Below, piece by piece: positions 32,106 to 40,381 of a stretch of 53,909 bases of DNA; position 1 is the stretch's first letter, and every line of letters starts with the position of its first letter. This DNA comes from Chloroflexota bacterium (lineage in GTDB: Bacteria > Chloroflexota > UBA11872), in NCBI GenBank assembly GCA_022825895.1, contig JAJDVX010000039.1:1-53909 (forward strand), given 5' to 3'. The position numbers and the translations under genes are program-made. The notes under the pieces are model-generated. The model saw only the letters and a program-made list of their open reading frames with translations. It was not told where the DNA came from and ran no database searches.

Positions 32106-32191
32106 CGGGTTCTGGGTTGTTTGGTAGCCCCAGTCTCGCTGGAGGTCCCGCTACCGTCAGGTGTCTCGCAGGTGTGTAGTCAGTACACCTA
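31265..32191 (-). mobile_element. IS481-family-type insertion sequence, decayed
   Basis: 927-bp element with imperfect 31-bp terminal inverted repeats (31265-31295 and 32161-32191; shared TAGGTGTACTGAC.ACA and TG.GAGACAC). CTAG at 31264-31267 and 32189-32192 could be a 4-bp target duplication or part of the ends. Flanks CCTCTC and GGGGAGAGGCAG rejoin into the hairpin of a family A repeat, so the element landed in that repeat. Confidence 0.85.
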
Positions 32192-32350
32192 GGGGAGAGG
32201 CAGATGCCGTCCGCGGCAATCGGTGAGGGGCTCTTCCGGTCAAGGCGCCCACCCCCAGCACCCCCCGGAGCCGCCCTCCCCACGCCGAGCCGCCGCCTCT
32301 TCTCCCTCTACCTGTGGGAGAGGGTTGGGGTGAGGGTCTTCCGCTCGTGG
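32192..32350. repeat. family A and B repeat copies
   Basis: The right half of the family A unit split by the IS (GGGGAGAGGCAGATGCCGTC...CAATCGGTGAGGGG, to about 32230), then a family B copy at 32308-32350 (GTGGGAGAGGGTTGGGGTGA, GGGTCTTCCGCTCGTGG). It abuts the 3' end of the higA gene. Confidence 0.75.
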
Positions 32351-32351
32351 T

Positions 32352-32759
32352 CTAACCCTTAGCACCCCCGCTTGCTGCGTCTTCTAATCGATGGGACCGC
32401 GTTTTACTCTCAGACTCCTCGCCCACCTCATACCGACCCACCCGCTCGCGAAACGCCATCACCGCCTCCGTCACATCCACCCGAATCTCATCGAACTTCT
32501 TCATCGCCTGCGCCATGTCATACGCCGCCTGTAGCTGGTACCACGTGCTGGCCCCGCCGCCGAACGCCTTATCCAGCCGGATCGCCATCTCCGGCGAAAT
32601 CCCCGCCCGACCATTCACCAGCGCCGACAACTGCTTCCGGCTCACCCCCAGCACCCGCGCCCCCTGCGTCACGCTCAGGCCCAGCGGCTCCAGGCAGTCA
32701 TACCGAACTGACTGCCCTGGATGAGGCGGCTCGTGCATAGGCATCGCAAGCTCCTTCAT
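32352..32759 (-). CDS. higA: HigA-family antitoxin
   Basis: 135 residues from ATG 32759. The N-terminus [77 protein letters not shown] is textbook HigA (XRE HTH). The C-terminal 40 residues (from [18 protein letters not shown]) extend past the usual end and run to the edge of a family B repeat, so the tail may be repeat-derived. It begins 10 bases after the HigB stop and forms a toxin-first operon with it. Confidence 0.9.
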   Translation of the reverse strand: MKELAMPMHEPPHPGQSVRYDCLEPLGLSVTQGARVLGVSRKQLSALVNGRAGISPEMAIRLDKAFGGGASTWYQLQAAYDMAQAMKKFDEIRVDVTEAVMAFRERVGRYEVGEESESKTRSHRLEDAASGGAKG

Positions 32760-32769
32760 TCCTCGGACC

Positions 32770-33048
32770 TCAGTGGTAATCCACCAGGTCCACGTCGCGA
32801 ACATTCCCCGCCTCAAAGCGGAAGATGATGCGCCAGTTCCCAGAAACGCTCACGGCCCAGAACCCCGCCAGGTCGCCCCGCAGCGGATGCAGCCGGTATC
32901 CCGGCAGATTCATGTCCGCCGGCTCCGACGCCACATCCAGCCGCGCCAGGATCCGCTCGATCTTGCCCACGCGTCGCGCCGGAACAAACCGCCGAGCCCC
33001 TCGCTCATACAGCCGCCGCAGCCCCTTATGCCGAAACCGAACGATCAT
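32770..33048 (-). CDS. higB: HigB-family toxin
   Basis: 92 residues: [17 protein letters not shown], then [69 protein letters not shown]. The FRHKGL start, LHPL.GD and FW.VSV.GNWRI.F motifs and terminal DVDLVDYH are diagnostic of HigB mRNA interferases of the RelE superfamily. Complete and paired with higA. Confidence 0.92.
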   Translation of the reverse strand: MIVRFRHKGLRRLYERGARRFVPARRVGKIERILARLDVASEPADMNLPGYRLHPLRGDLAGFWAVSVSGNWRIIFRFEAGNVRDVDLVDYH

Positions 33049-33771
33049 CCCCGTATTGTAACCCGATACGTATCACGTATCACCCCACCCCCAACTCACC
33101 CAAACACCAGCCGATCTCCGCCCGCCCTCCACCTCGACGCCCCATGAATCCGCCCCTGAACCCCGCCACGCACCGCACCCTCAGGCCTCCCCGCCGCTCC
33201 ATTCCCCACTCCACTCTTCACTCACCCCTCACTGCTCTCAGTTCACTCCTTCCCCTACCCTTTGCCATCTGTACTCGAATAGAGTATCATGGACCCCATG
33301 AACACACAACCCCAATTCCCAAATCCCGGCCCTCAGGCGCCAACCGAGCGCCCCCTGCCACCTGCCCAGACCAAGACTCTTCAACCTCCCCTCCGCCTCT
33401 TCTCTCACCGCTCACTACTCTCGGCTCACTCCTTTCCCACCCCGTCATCCCGGCGTCCGCGGCCGGGACCCAGCAGCACCCAACCCCCAGCCCTACCGTC
33501 GTACCTCGTCTGACCCAGCCCCCGAGTTCATCGACCCTTCCGAGTTCGCGTCATGTCCACCCCCGGTCCTCATCGCCTGGCCCCTCCCCCAGCTCCACAG
33601 ATTCCCCGAATCACCAAAAAAACCGCCTCAAGCTCTCTCTGGCCAGCCGGCCCCCTCTGGGGGCCGGCTGGCCAGAGAGAGCTCCCCCCTTCTCCCCCCG
33701 CCACCCAGCTCCGCCCCGCCCGACCGTTACACTCACACCTCGAACTCCGAAGGCTCGCGAAGGATGTGCTG
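33049..33771. other. repeat-bearing intergenic region, possible truncated small gene
   Basis: Holds a family D repeat (33446-33481) and the large hairpin at 33631-33683. TACTC-GAATA-GAGTA (33272-33286) is an inverted repeat directly before ATG 33289/33298, which opens MNTQPQFPNPGPQAPTERPL and then runs into repeat sequence. This may be the start of a broken gene, but support is weak. Confidence 0.5.
33631..33683. repeat. 25-bp perfect inverted repeat with 3-nt loop
   Basis: Left arm 33631-33655 (begins AGCTCTCTCTGGCCAGCC), loop TCT, right arm 33659-33683 exactly complementary. On the minus strand a T-run follows about 10 bases after the stem, too distant for a standard terminator. It lies 88 bases before the aldehyde dehydrogenase start. 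Confidence 0.9.
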
Positions 33772-35226
33772 ATGGCCGTCGCAACCACCGCCCCCGTGGC
33801 TGAACGCGCGCTGATTCTCGGCGGCGAACCGGTAGAGACCGGCGACCTGTTGGAAGTCCGCCGCCCCTACGACGACACCGTCGCCGCCGTCGTCCACCGC
33901 GCCACCCCCGAGGTCGCCGAGCAAGCCGTCCAGCTCGCCGTCGACACCTTCCACAACGTCACCCGCGCCATTCCCGCCCACCGCCGCGCCGAGCTGCTCC
34001 ACCGCCTCGCCGACTTGGTCGAGGCCAACCGCGAGCGCCTGATTGCTGAGGACATCGACGAAACCGGCAAGCTCCGCAGCGAGGCCCACGGCGAAATCGA
34101 CCGCACCGTCGCCACCCTCCACTGCGCCGCCGAGGAGGCCCTGCGCATCCCCGGCGAAATCCTCACCCTCGACGCCGTCCCCACCGGCGTCGACCGCACC
34201 GGCCGCGTCCAGCGCTTCCCCATCGGCCCCATCCTGGGCATCACCCCGTTCAACTTCCCGCTGCTGCTGGCCGCCCACAAGCTCGGCCCCGCCTTCGCCG
34301 CCGGCAACAGCATCGTCATCAAGCCCGCCAGCAAGACCCCGCTCACCACCCTCAGCCTGGCCGAACTGGCCCGCGAAGCCGACTTCCCCGACGGCTCCGT
34401 TTCCGTCCTTCCCATGGCCGGCGCCCAGGCCGAATCCCTAGTGCGCGACGACCGCTTCAAGGTCGTCACCTTCACCGGCAGCGCCGAAGTCGGCTGGGGC
34501 ATCAAGGCCAACGCCGGCCTCAAGCGCGTCACCCTCGAACTCGGCGGCAACGGCGCCCTCATCGTCCACAACGACGCCGACATCAACGCCGTCGCCGCCC
34601 GCATCCCCTTCGGCGGCTTCCTCTACAGCGGTCAGAACTGCATTTCGGTGCAGCGCGTCTACGTCCACCGCGACGTGCACGACGACTTCGTCAACGCCGT
34701 CCTGCCCCTGCTCGACGACCTCAAGCCCGGCGATCCCAACGACCTCGAGACCACCCTCTGCCCCATGATCGACGCTGACGCCGTCACCCGCATCATGTCC
34801 TGGCTCGACGAGGCCCAGGCCGCCGGCGCCACCATCGTCACCGGCGGCAGCGCCGACGGCCCCTTCATCGAACCGACCATCGTCGCCAACGCCGACAACG
34901 GCATGAAGATCGTGCGCGACGAGGTGTTCGGCCCCGTCATCGCCGTCATCGCCTACGACTCGATCGACGAGGCCATCGACCTGGTCAACGACTCCGACTA
35001 CGGCTTGCAGGCGGGTATCTTCACCAACGACATCCGCATCATCGAACGCGCCTACCGCGACATCGAGGTCGGCGGCCTGATCGTCAACGACACCAACCGC
35101 TGGCGGGTGGACCACATGCCCTACGGCGGCGTCAAGCGATCCGGCTTCGGGCGCGAGGGTCTGAAATACGCCATCGAGGAAATGACCGAGCCCAAGCTGC
35201 TGGTCGTGAACCTGGAGGACAACTAA
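33772..35226 (+). CDS. NAD(P)-dependent aldehyde dehydrogenase
   Basis: 484 residues from ATG 33772 (AAGGA upstream); the frame is open further left through repeat sequence but that is not coding. ALDH landmarks: ITPFNFPLLLAAHKLGPAFAAGNSIVIKPAS (Asn161, Lys184), TFTGSAEVGWGI, LELGGNGALIV (Glu256), SGQNCISVQRV (catalytic Cys290), EVFGPVIAV and the end PYGGVKRSGFGREGLKYAIEEMTEPKLLVV. It oxidises an aldehyde to an acid; the subtype resembles lactaldehyde/succinate-semialdehyde or non-phosphorylating GAPDH relatives. Likely cotranscribed with the CitE-like gene 50 bases downstream. Confidence 0.93.
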   Translation: MAVATTAPVAERALILGGEPVETGDLLEVRRPYDDTVAAVVHRATPEVAEQAVQLAVDTFHNVTRAIPAHRRAELLHRLADLVEANRERLIAEDIDETGKLRSEAHGEIDRTVATLHCAAEEALRIPGEILTLDAVPTGVDRTGRVQRFPIGPILGITPFNFPLLLAAHKLGPAFAAGNSIVIKPASKTPLTTLSLAELAREADFPDGSVSVLPMAGAQAESLVRDDRFKVVTFTGSAEVGWGIKANAGLKRVTLELGGNGALIVHNDADINAVAARIPFGGFLYSGQNCISVQRVYVHRDVHDDFVNAVLPLLDDLKPGDPNDLETTLCPMIDADAVTRIMSWLDEAQAAGATIVTGGSADGPFIEPTIVANADNGMKIVRDEVFGPVIAVIAYDSIDEAIDLVNDSDYGLQAGIFTNDIRIIERAYRDIEVGGLIVNDTNRWRVDHMPYGGVKRSGFGREGLKYAIEEMTEPKLLVVNLEDN

Positions 35227-35276
35227 GCCCGGCCCGACGCCGGGAAATTGCCGCACTCCCCGAGGAGGGAAACCTG

Positions 35277-36176
35277 ATGGAACTTCGCCGCGTTCAGCTC
35301 GCCAGTCCCGGATCCAACCTGCGCATGCTCGAGCGCGGCAGCCAGAGCAACGCCGACCACGTCTTCCTCGACCTTGAGGACAGCGTGGCCCCCAACCAGA
35401 AGGTCGAAGCCCGCCAGGTCGTCGTCCAGGCCCTCAAGGACTTCGACTGGTCCGGCAAGATCGCCTGCGTTCGGGTCAACGGCATCGACACCGAGTGGTT
35501 CTACGGCGACGTGATCGAAGTCGTCGAAGGCGCCGGCCAGCACCTCGACACCATCATGCTGCCCAAGGCCAACCGGCCCGACGACGTCTACATGCTCGAC
35601 ATGCTGCTGACCCAGATCGAGATGCACCGCGGTCTGGAAGTCGGCCGCATCGGCATCGAGGCCCAGATCGAGATGGCCGAAGGCATGATGAACGTCAACC
35701 AGGTCGCCTTCGCCAGCCCCCGCCTCAAGTCCCTGATTTTCGGCCCCGGCGACTACTCTGCCAGCGTCCAGGCCCGCGGCCTCTCCATCGGCGCCAGCGA
35801 GCGCTACCCCGGCCACGTCTGGCACTACGCCATCCACCGCATCGTCGTGGCCGCCCGCGCCGCCGGCCTGCAGGTCACCGACGGCCCCTTCGCCGACTAC
35901 CGCAACCTGGAGGGCTACCGCCAGTCCTGCGAAATGGCCCTGGCCCTGGGATGCGACGGCAAATGGGCCGTCCACCCCGGCCAGATCGACGTGGCCATCG
36001 ACGTCTTCTCGCCCTCGAGTGCCGACGTCGACAAGGCCCGCCGCATCATGGTCGAGTACAAGCAGGCCCTGGCCGACGGCCTTGGCGCCATCGCCATCGA
36101 CGGCGACATGGTCGACGCCGCCACCCTCAAAATGGCCGAAATCGTCTCCGCCAAGGCGGACGCTGCGGGCCTTTAG
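35277..36176 (+). CDS. HpcH/HpaI aldolase / CitE-like CoA ester lyase
   Basis: 299 residues, strong GAGGAGGG Shine-Dalgarno. TIM-barrel features: RVQLASPGSN, DHVFLDLEDSVAPNQK (31-40, Mg-binding region), CVRVNGIDTEWF, IMLPKANRPDD, IGIEAQIEMAEGMMNV, LIFGPGDYSAS and GKWAVHPGQIDVA. The family cleaves or condenses acyl-CoA thioesters such as malyl-, methylmalyl- or citramalyl-CoA. With the upstream aldehyde dehydrogenase it suggests breakdown of a small hydroxy acid or aldehyde through CoA-linked steps; the substrate is not determined. Confidence 0.9.
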   Translation: MELRRVQLASPGSNLRMLERGSQSNADHVFLDLEDSVAPNQKVEARQVVVQALKDFDWSGKIACVRVNGIDTEWFYGDVIEVVEGAGQHLDTIMLPKANRPDDVYMLDMLLTQIEMHRGLEVGRIGIEAQIEMAEGMMNVNQVAFASPRLKSLIFGPGDYSASVQARGLSIGASERYPGHVWHYAIHRIVVAARAAGLQVTDGPFADYRNLEGYRQSCEMALALGCDGKWAVHPGQIDVAIDVFSPSSADVDKARRIMVEYKQALADGLGAIAIDGDMVDAATLKMAEIVSAKADAAGL

Positions 36177-36213
36177 TCAGTCGCCCGGCCCTGGAGCCGC
36201 TCGCGTGCGTCGC

Positions 36214-36450
36214 CTAAGGCGATCGCTGGCGAGATGACGAGATTGCCGCCCGGAGTTCACATGTTTCTTCGGCCCGGGCCTGTCGTTCGGCTGCGTGAAG
36301 TGCCTCGTGCGCGACCCGGTCTGCGTCGATTGACGCACGCAACTCGCGAATGTCCGCGCGAACATCACGCCACAGCGCCACGGTAAGGCCAGCCAGTCCG
36401 ATTCCTACTGTTGCAACAGCCGCAAGGATGGCGGCGAGATCAGCGCTCAT
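36214..36450 (-). CDS. small membrane-anchored coiled-coil protein (copy 2)
   Basis: 78 residues: MSADLAAILAAVATVGIGLAGLTVALW (one N-terminal membrane helix), then a short coiled coil (DVRADIRELRASIDADRVAHEALHAAERQARAEE). It is a shortened paralogue of the preceding gene, which it overlaps by 4 bases (ATGA), so the two are coupled. Function unknown; such proteins are reminiscent of small scaffold proteins. Confidence 0.65.
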   Translation of the reverse strand: MSADLAAILAAVATVGIGLAGLTVALWRDVRADIRELRASIDADRVAHEALHAAERQARAEETCELRAAISSSRQRSP

Positions 36451-36770
36451 GGCGCGCCCTCCCCGATGGCGGCGATGGCCGCCAGCAGTTCACGTCGTTC
36501 CTCGGCTCTGGCCCGCTGCTCGGCCGCGTGCAACGCCTCGTGCGCCAGGCGTTTGGCGTCGATATCCGCAAGGACGGCACGGATATCGGCTCGAAGTTCA
36601 GCGTCTTCAGCACGAAGGCTAGCTTCAACAGCGCGGATGTCCGCGCGCAGTCCCGCTTCCATGGCGCGGATATCGGTACGCACGCCACGCCAAAGAGCCA
36701 GGGTCAGGCCGGCCAGACTCACGCCGACGGTCACAGTCGCCACTAGCATCGTGGCTAAGTCCGCGCTCAT
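36447..36770 (-). CDS. small membrane-anchored coiled-coil protein (copy 1)
   Basis: 107 residues from ATG 36770. The N-terminal helix MSADLATMLVATVTVGVSLAGLTLALW is followed by repeated IRAxEAxLRAxD-type heptads (RADIRAVEASLRAEDAEL...DIRAVLADIDAKRLAHEALHAAEQRARAEE). It has one more coiled-coil repeat than its neighbour; the shared MSADLA start, AHEALHAAE motif and promoterless spacing point to tandem duplication. A longer start at 36875 is possible but has no supporting motif. Confidence 0.7.
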   Translation of the reverse strand: MSADLATMLVATVTVGVSLAGLTLALWRGVRTDIRAMEAGLRADIRAVEASLRAEDAELRADIRAVLADIDAKRLAHEALHAAEQRARAEERRELLAAIAAIGEGAP

Positions 36771-36897
36771 GGCGTGCCGGGGATCTCTGTGCGGGTAGCT
36801 CGCGCGGAGGTTAAGAGCATGGGCAAGCAATCTCTTTCGAAGTGCCGCCCAATCACTCCCGAAATCGTACCTCACCCCGACGAATAGGGGCCTCTGA

Positions 36898-38385
36898 TCA
36901 GCGGCGCTGGGCCACCGGCATCGGAGGTCGCTCGTCGGCCTCGCGGATCTCCTCGAGTGAGCGCACTTGCTTTCGAGCGGCGCCTTGCCAGTCGCGCGTC
37001 TTCACGTCTGACGGCGCTTGCAGTCGCTTGGCCGCCTTGGGGATCTCGTCCGTGTACTGCGGCAGCCACTCGGCCTGCGCGACCAGCATCTCGTCCGCCA
37101 TGCGCCAGACCTCCGGCGGATTGCACACGGCCCCCACCAGCGGGTCGTGCAGCATGGCCTGCTTCAGCAGGGTGGCATCGCCGTTGGAAGCCGCCTTGGC
37201 GCCCATTCGCTGCACGTCGATCGAGGCGGTACACGTGGCCGCGCAGGCCAGCGGCAGGTCGCCCACTCGCGGGATGTGAATGCCCAGCGCGTCGACGTAG
37301 CCGGGCACCTCTACGATGGCGTCGTCGGCCAGGTTGCTGATGGCTCCGTTGTTGCGGACGTTGAAGAATCCCCGGTAGGGCCGGCCGGTCTCCAGGGCCT
37401 CGATGACGCGGCTGCCGCGTTCGTCAGACCGGTCCTCGGCACTGATCGGCGGATCGTCGGCCGCCATCCACTCCGGAAAATCGGTTTCAAACCAGTTGCG
37501 TTTCTCGGTACTGACCCGCAGGTACCCTCCCGTCTCGCCGTTGCCCCAGCTGGCTAAATCGATCCAGCGCTGAATCTCCTCCGGACGCTTCCGGTACCAC
37601 GGCAGGTATTCGGACAAGTGACCGTTGGACTCTGTCGAGTAGTAGCCAAAGCGCCGAAGCACATCGATGCGCACCTTCTCGGTCTTCGAGAACTTCGGAT
37701 GCGCCTCAAATGCCGCCAGCAACTCGTCGCTGCCAACCTCGCGGCCCTGGTGCTCGATGCGCGTGTACCAGGTTTGGTGGTTGATGCCGGCGCAGATGAT
37801 GTCCACGTCCTCGCGCCGCTCCGCGCCCAGCACTTCAGCGATCTGGGTCCAGCCGTGTTCGATCCCGTGGCACAGCCCCACCACGTTGACGCCGTGATCC
37901 AGCAGCGCCCAGCAATTCATGGCCATCGGGTTGGCGTAGTTCAGCAGCAATGCATCCGGCTTGGCCACGTCCAGAATGTCGTCCCCAAAGGCAAGCAACT
38001 GCGGGATGGTGCGCTGGGCGTACATGATTCCGCCCGCGCAGATCGTGTCGCCCACGCACTGGTCCACGCCGTACTTGAGCGGAACTTCCACGTCCAGCTT
38101 GAACGCGTCCAGCCCGCCGACGCGCACGCAACAGATCACGTAGTCGGCGTCGCGGAATGCCGCGCGTCGCTCCGTGGTGGCCGAGATCTGCGCAGGTAGC
38201 CGGTTGGTGCGGATGTCCTTCTGGCAGAGCTGCGTCACCAGGTCCAGGTTGGGTTGCGAAATGTCGGTCAACGCGAAGTGCGTGTCCTGCAACTCAGGAA
38301 CCGACAGGATGTCCCGCATCAGCTTGCGGGTGAATCCCACGCTTCCCGCGCCGATTACGGCGATCTTCAGGCCCACGTTGCCCAC
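36898..38385 (-). CDS. glycoside hydrolase family 4 (alpha-glucosidase/galactosidase/glucuronidase type)
   Basis: 495 residues. The NAD-binding Rossmann start KIAVIGAGSVGFTRKLMRDIL is followed by GH4 hallmarks: NYANPMAMN (149-157), CHGIEHG (172-178, metal-ligand Cys/His) and GINHQTWY (201-208, second metal His). Family 4 enzymes use NAD+ and Mn2+ in a redox elimination mechanism to cleave glycosides. The sequence most resembles the LplD/AglA-type branch. It directly follows a Gfo/Idh oxidoreductase gene (adjacent start and stop), a pairing typical of sugar-acid or glycoside catabolic operons. Confidence 0.93.
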   Translation of the reverse strand: MGNVGLKIAVIGAGSVGFTRKLMRDILSVPELQDTHFALTDISQPNLDLVTQLCQKDIRTNRLPAQISATTERRAAFRDADYVICCVRVGGLDAFKLDVEVPLKYGVDQCVGDTICAGGIMYAQRTIPQLLAFGDDILDVAKPDALLLNYANPMAMNCWALLDHGVNVVGLCHGIEHGWTQIAEVLGAERREDVDIICAGINHQTWYTRIEHQGREVGSDELLAAFEAHPKFSKTEKVRIDVLRRFGYYSTESNGHLSEYLPWYRKRPEEIQRWIDLASWGNGETGGYLRVSTEKRNWFETDFPEWMAADDPPISAEDRSDERGSRVIEALETGRPYRGFFNVRNNGAISNLADDAIVEVPGYVDALGIHIPRVGDLPLACAATCTASIDVQRMGAKAASNGDATLLKQAMLHDPLVGAVCNPPEVWRMADEMLVAQAEWLPQYTDEIPKAAKRLQAPSDVKTRDWQGAARKQVRSLEEIREADERPPMPVAQRR

Positions 38386-39363
38386 CTAACCCTTCAGCGG
38401 CTGGCCAGTTGGATCAAGTTGCCCGATTTCTTCCAGCAGCCGCACCGAGTGAATCACGTCATGGATGTTGGTCAACGGCTGCCGGTCTTCCGCAATGGCG
38501 TTCAGGAAGTCGGCGTGTAGCGCGTCAACCCCATCGTCCAGCGCCCCGCCGGGGTGGCCCGGAATCGGCTGGCCCTCGATGATCTCCGGCTCCGGCCGGT
38601 CGTCCGCGTAGATCTGCCCGTGGATGGGCGGCAGCAGGTAGGCGCTGACGCCGTTGCCGTGCATCTCGATCCGGTAGTGGCGCGCGCCCGCGTGGCCGGT
38701 CACCGAGTGCACGGCCACGGCCCCATTGGTGAAGTGGATGATGGAGTTATAGGTGTTCATCCAGCCCGTGTAGGTGTCATCGCCGCGGGTCAGCACCTGG
38801 TCCCAGGTTCCGCCGCAGAGCCAGCGCAGCCAGTCCACCATGTGGATGTCCTGCTCATACAGCCGGTTGAGCACACGGCCGCCCTGGTCGTCTGCGATCA
38901 GGTTCTTGCTCATGCCGGCGCTGGCCAACATGACTGGACCGTTGACTTCGACCCGCGCCCGCGCCGCGCGGATCATTGGCGTCCAGCGGCGTTGCAGGCC
39001 AACACAGACGATCCGATTGTTGGCCTCTGCGGCCGCGGCAATCTTCTCGGCGTCCGCCGATCCCACGCCGGGCGGCTTCTCGACGAAGAGATGCGCGCCG
39101 GAGGCCAGCACTTCCACCGCGATGTCGGCAATATCGGGAGGCCTCGTGACTGCATAGACAACCTCGGGGGTCTCCCGCTCCAGCATCTCCCGGAAATCGC
39201 TATAGCGGCCCTCGACGTCGTATTGGTCGGCGGTTGTGACGAGCCGGTCCTCGTCCAGCTCGCACATGGCCGTCAGTTCGACTCGACTGTGTGCCCGGTC
39301 GATCGCCGGATAGTGCGCGCTGGTGGCCCTGCGGCCGGCGCCAATAAACGCTGCGCGAACCAT
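38386..39363 (-). CDS. Gfo/Idh/MocA-family oxidoreductase
   Basis: 325 residues from ATG 39363 with GGAGGGG upstream. N-terminal Rossmann VRAAFIGAGRRATSAHYPAI, the EKPPG motif (catalytic Lys) around residue 94, a C-terminal alpha/beta domain with MSKNLIADDQGGRVLNRLYEQDIHMVDWLRWLCGG (DIHMVDW corresponds to the GxHxxD substrate motif). It oxidises or reduces a sugar-like substrate using NAD(P). First gene of a two-gene operon with GH4. Confidence 0.9.
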   Translation of the reverse strand: MVRAAFIGAGRRATSAHYPAIDRAHSRVELTAMCELDEDRLVTTADQYDVEGRYSDFREMLERETPEVVYAVTRPPDIADIAVEVLASGAHLFVEKPPGVGSADAEKIAAAAEANNRIVCVGLQRRWTPMIRAARARVEVNGPVMLASAGMSKNLIADDQGGRVLNRLYEQDIHMVDWLRWLCGGTWDQVLTRGDDTYTGWMNTYNSIIHFTNGAVAVHSVTGHAGARHYRIEMHGNGVSAYLLPPIHGQIYADDRPEPEIIEGQPIPGHPGGALDDGVDALHADFLNAIAEDRQPLTNIHDVIHSVRLLEEIGQLDPTGQPLKG

Positions 39364-39460
39364 GGTCCCCTCCAAGCCTGCGGCGGGAACGCCAGTCTAT
39401 CCCTAAGCAGCCTCGCCGAACGTGTATCAAACGGCAGGACGAGGCTGTAATCGAGCCGCT

Positions 39461-39826
39461 CTACATCGGCACTTTCTTCAGCAAGCCGATGATGTGCCCT
39501 TCCGGATCGGCAAAGTGGCCAATGGTCACGCCTTCCATGACGTTGGTTTCGGGCATCAGGATCTTGCCGCCCAGGCCGGCTGCCCTCTCCAGGGTTGCGG
39601 TGACATCTTCGACCTCCACATAGAAGGTGACGAAGCCGGACGAGCCATCAAACGTCTGGCCGATGCCGCCGCCGATGCTGTTGTCGCATTCTGGATCAGC
39701 GCCGACAACGCCATAGCCCATGGGGTTGTCGGTGAGAATCTCCCAGTCAAAGAGGTCGCCGAAGAACTTTTGCAGCGCCGGGCCGTCCTTGCCGTTGACT
39801 TCCCAGTGCACCACGGGGTTCGCCAT
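39461..39826 (-). CDS. VOC-superfamily (glyoxalase-like) protein
   Basis: 121 residues from ATG 39826. Paired beta-alpha-beta-beta-beta modules: VVHWEVNGKDGPALQKFFGDLFDWEI and FVTFYVEVEDVTATLERAAGLGGKIL...GHFADPEGHIIGLLKK. The FADPEGH.IGL end is characteristic. Metal-binding residues H and E appear present (VHWEV, DPEGH). The substrate cannot be inferred. It stands divergent to a second VOC gene 150 bases away. Confidence 0.87.
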   Translation of the reverse strand: MANPVVHWEVNGKDGPALQKFFGDLFDWEILTDNPMGYGVVGADPECDNSIGGGIGQTFDGSSGFVTFYVEVEDVTATLERAAGLGGKILMPETNVMEGVTIGHFADPEGHIIGLLKKVPM

Positions 39827-39975
39827 CTGCCTGCTCTCTGTCGAGTCTGCGATCTGCAAGGATGAATGCCGTGCCGGCCGCGCACCGTCGCAAAGCTTCC
39901 TGAGTGCTGAGGTATTCGGCGGCATAAGCTGCGAGTCTGATCGCGCATGTTCCGGCGGAACGCAAGGGGAATGCG

Positions 39976-40353
39976 ATGAAAGTTCTGGGCGTTGACTACG
40001 TGTACTTCCCGGTTTCCGACCTCGAAAAGGCTACGGCGTTTTACCGCGATGTCTTGGGCCTGACGCCGTCTTTCAGCGTGGGCGGCATGTGGGGCGAACT
40101 GCGGGCGGGCAACATGACCGTCGCGCTGCATGTGGAGGACGACGCCCCGATAGCCGCGTCGGACGCCGGAATGCGTCCGTCCACGGCATTTGCATGTGAG
40201 GACGTCGCCGCAATGGCCGAACGGGTCAAGGAGGCGGGCGGTAGCGTGGCCATGGAGCCCTTCGAGAGCGGCACCTGCACGATTGCGGTCGTCAGTGACC
40301 TCGACGGCAACCCCGTCATGCTGCACCGACGCGACGACGGCACCGTTGGCTAG
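39976..40353 (+). CDS. VOC-superfamily (glyoxalase/dioxygenase-like) protein
   Basis: 125 residues: VDYVYFPVSDLEKATAFYRDVLGLTP, a classical glyoxalase-fold N-terminus, then MTVALHVED, VAAMAERVKEAGGSVAMEPFESGTCTIAVVSDLDGNPVMLHRR. The DLDGNP.MLH ending provides the last metal-side strand. Members include glyoxalase I, extradiol dioxygenases and resistance proteins; no specific assignment is possible. It is convergent with the PhyH gene. Confidence 0.87.
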   Translation: MKVLGVDYVYFPVSDLEKATAFYRDVLGLTPSFSVGGMWGELRAGNMTVALHVEDDAPIAASDAGMRPSTAFACEDVAAMAERVKEAGGSVAMEPFESGTCTIAVVSDLDGNPVMLHRRDDGTVG

Positions 40354-40381
40354 GCGAGAACCCTTGGCGTCGTCGAGCGAC

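Noticed and set aside
31327..32192. Plus-strand frames inside the IS element
   Set aside because: Antisense to the transposase with no transposase motifs.
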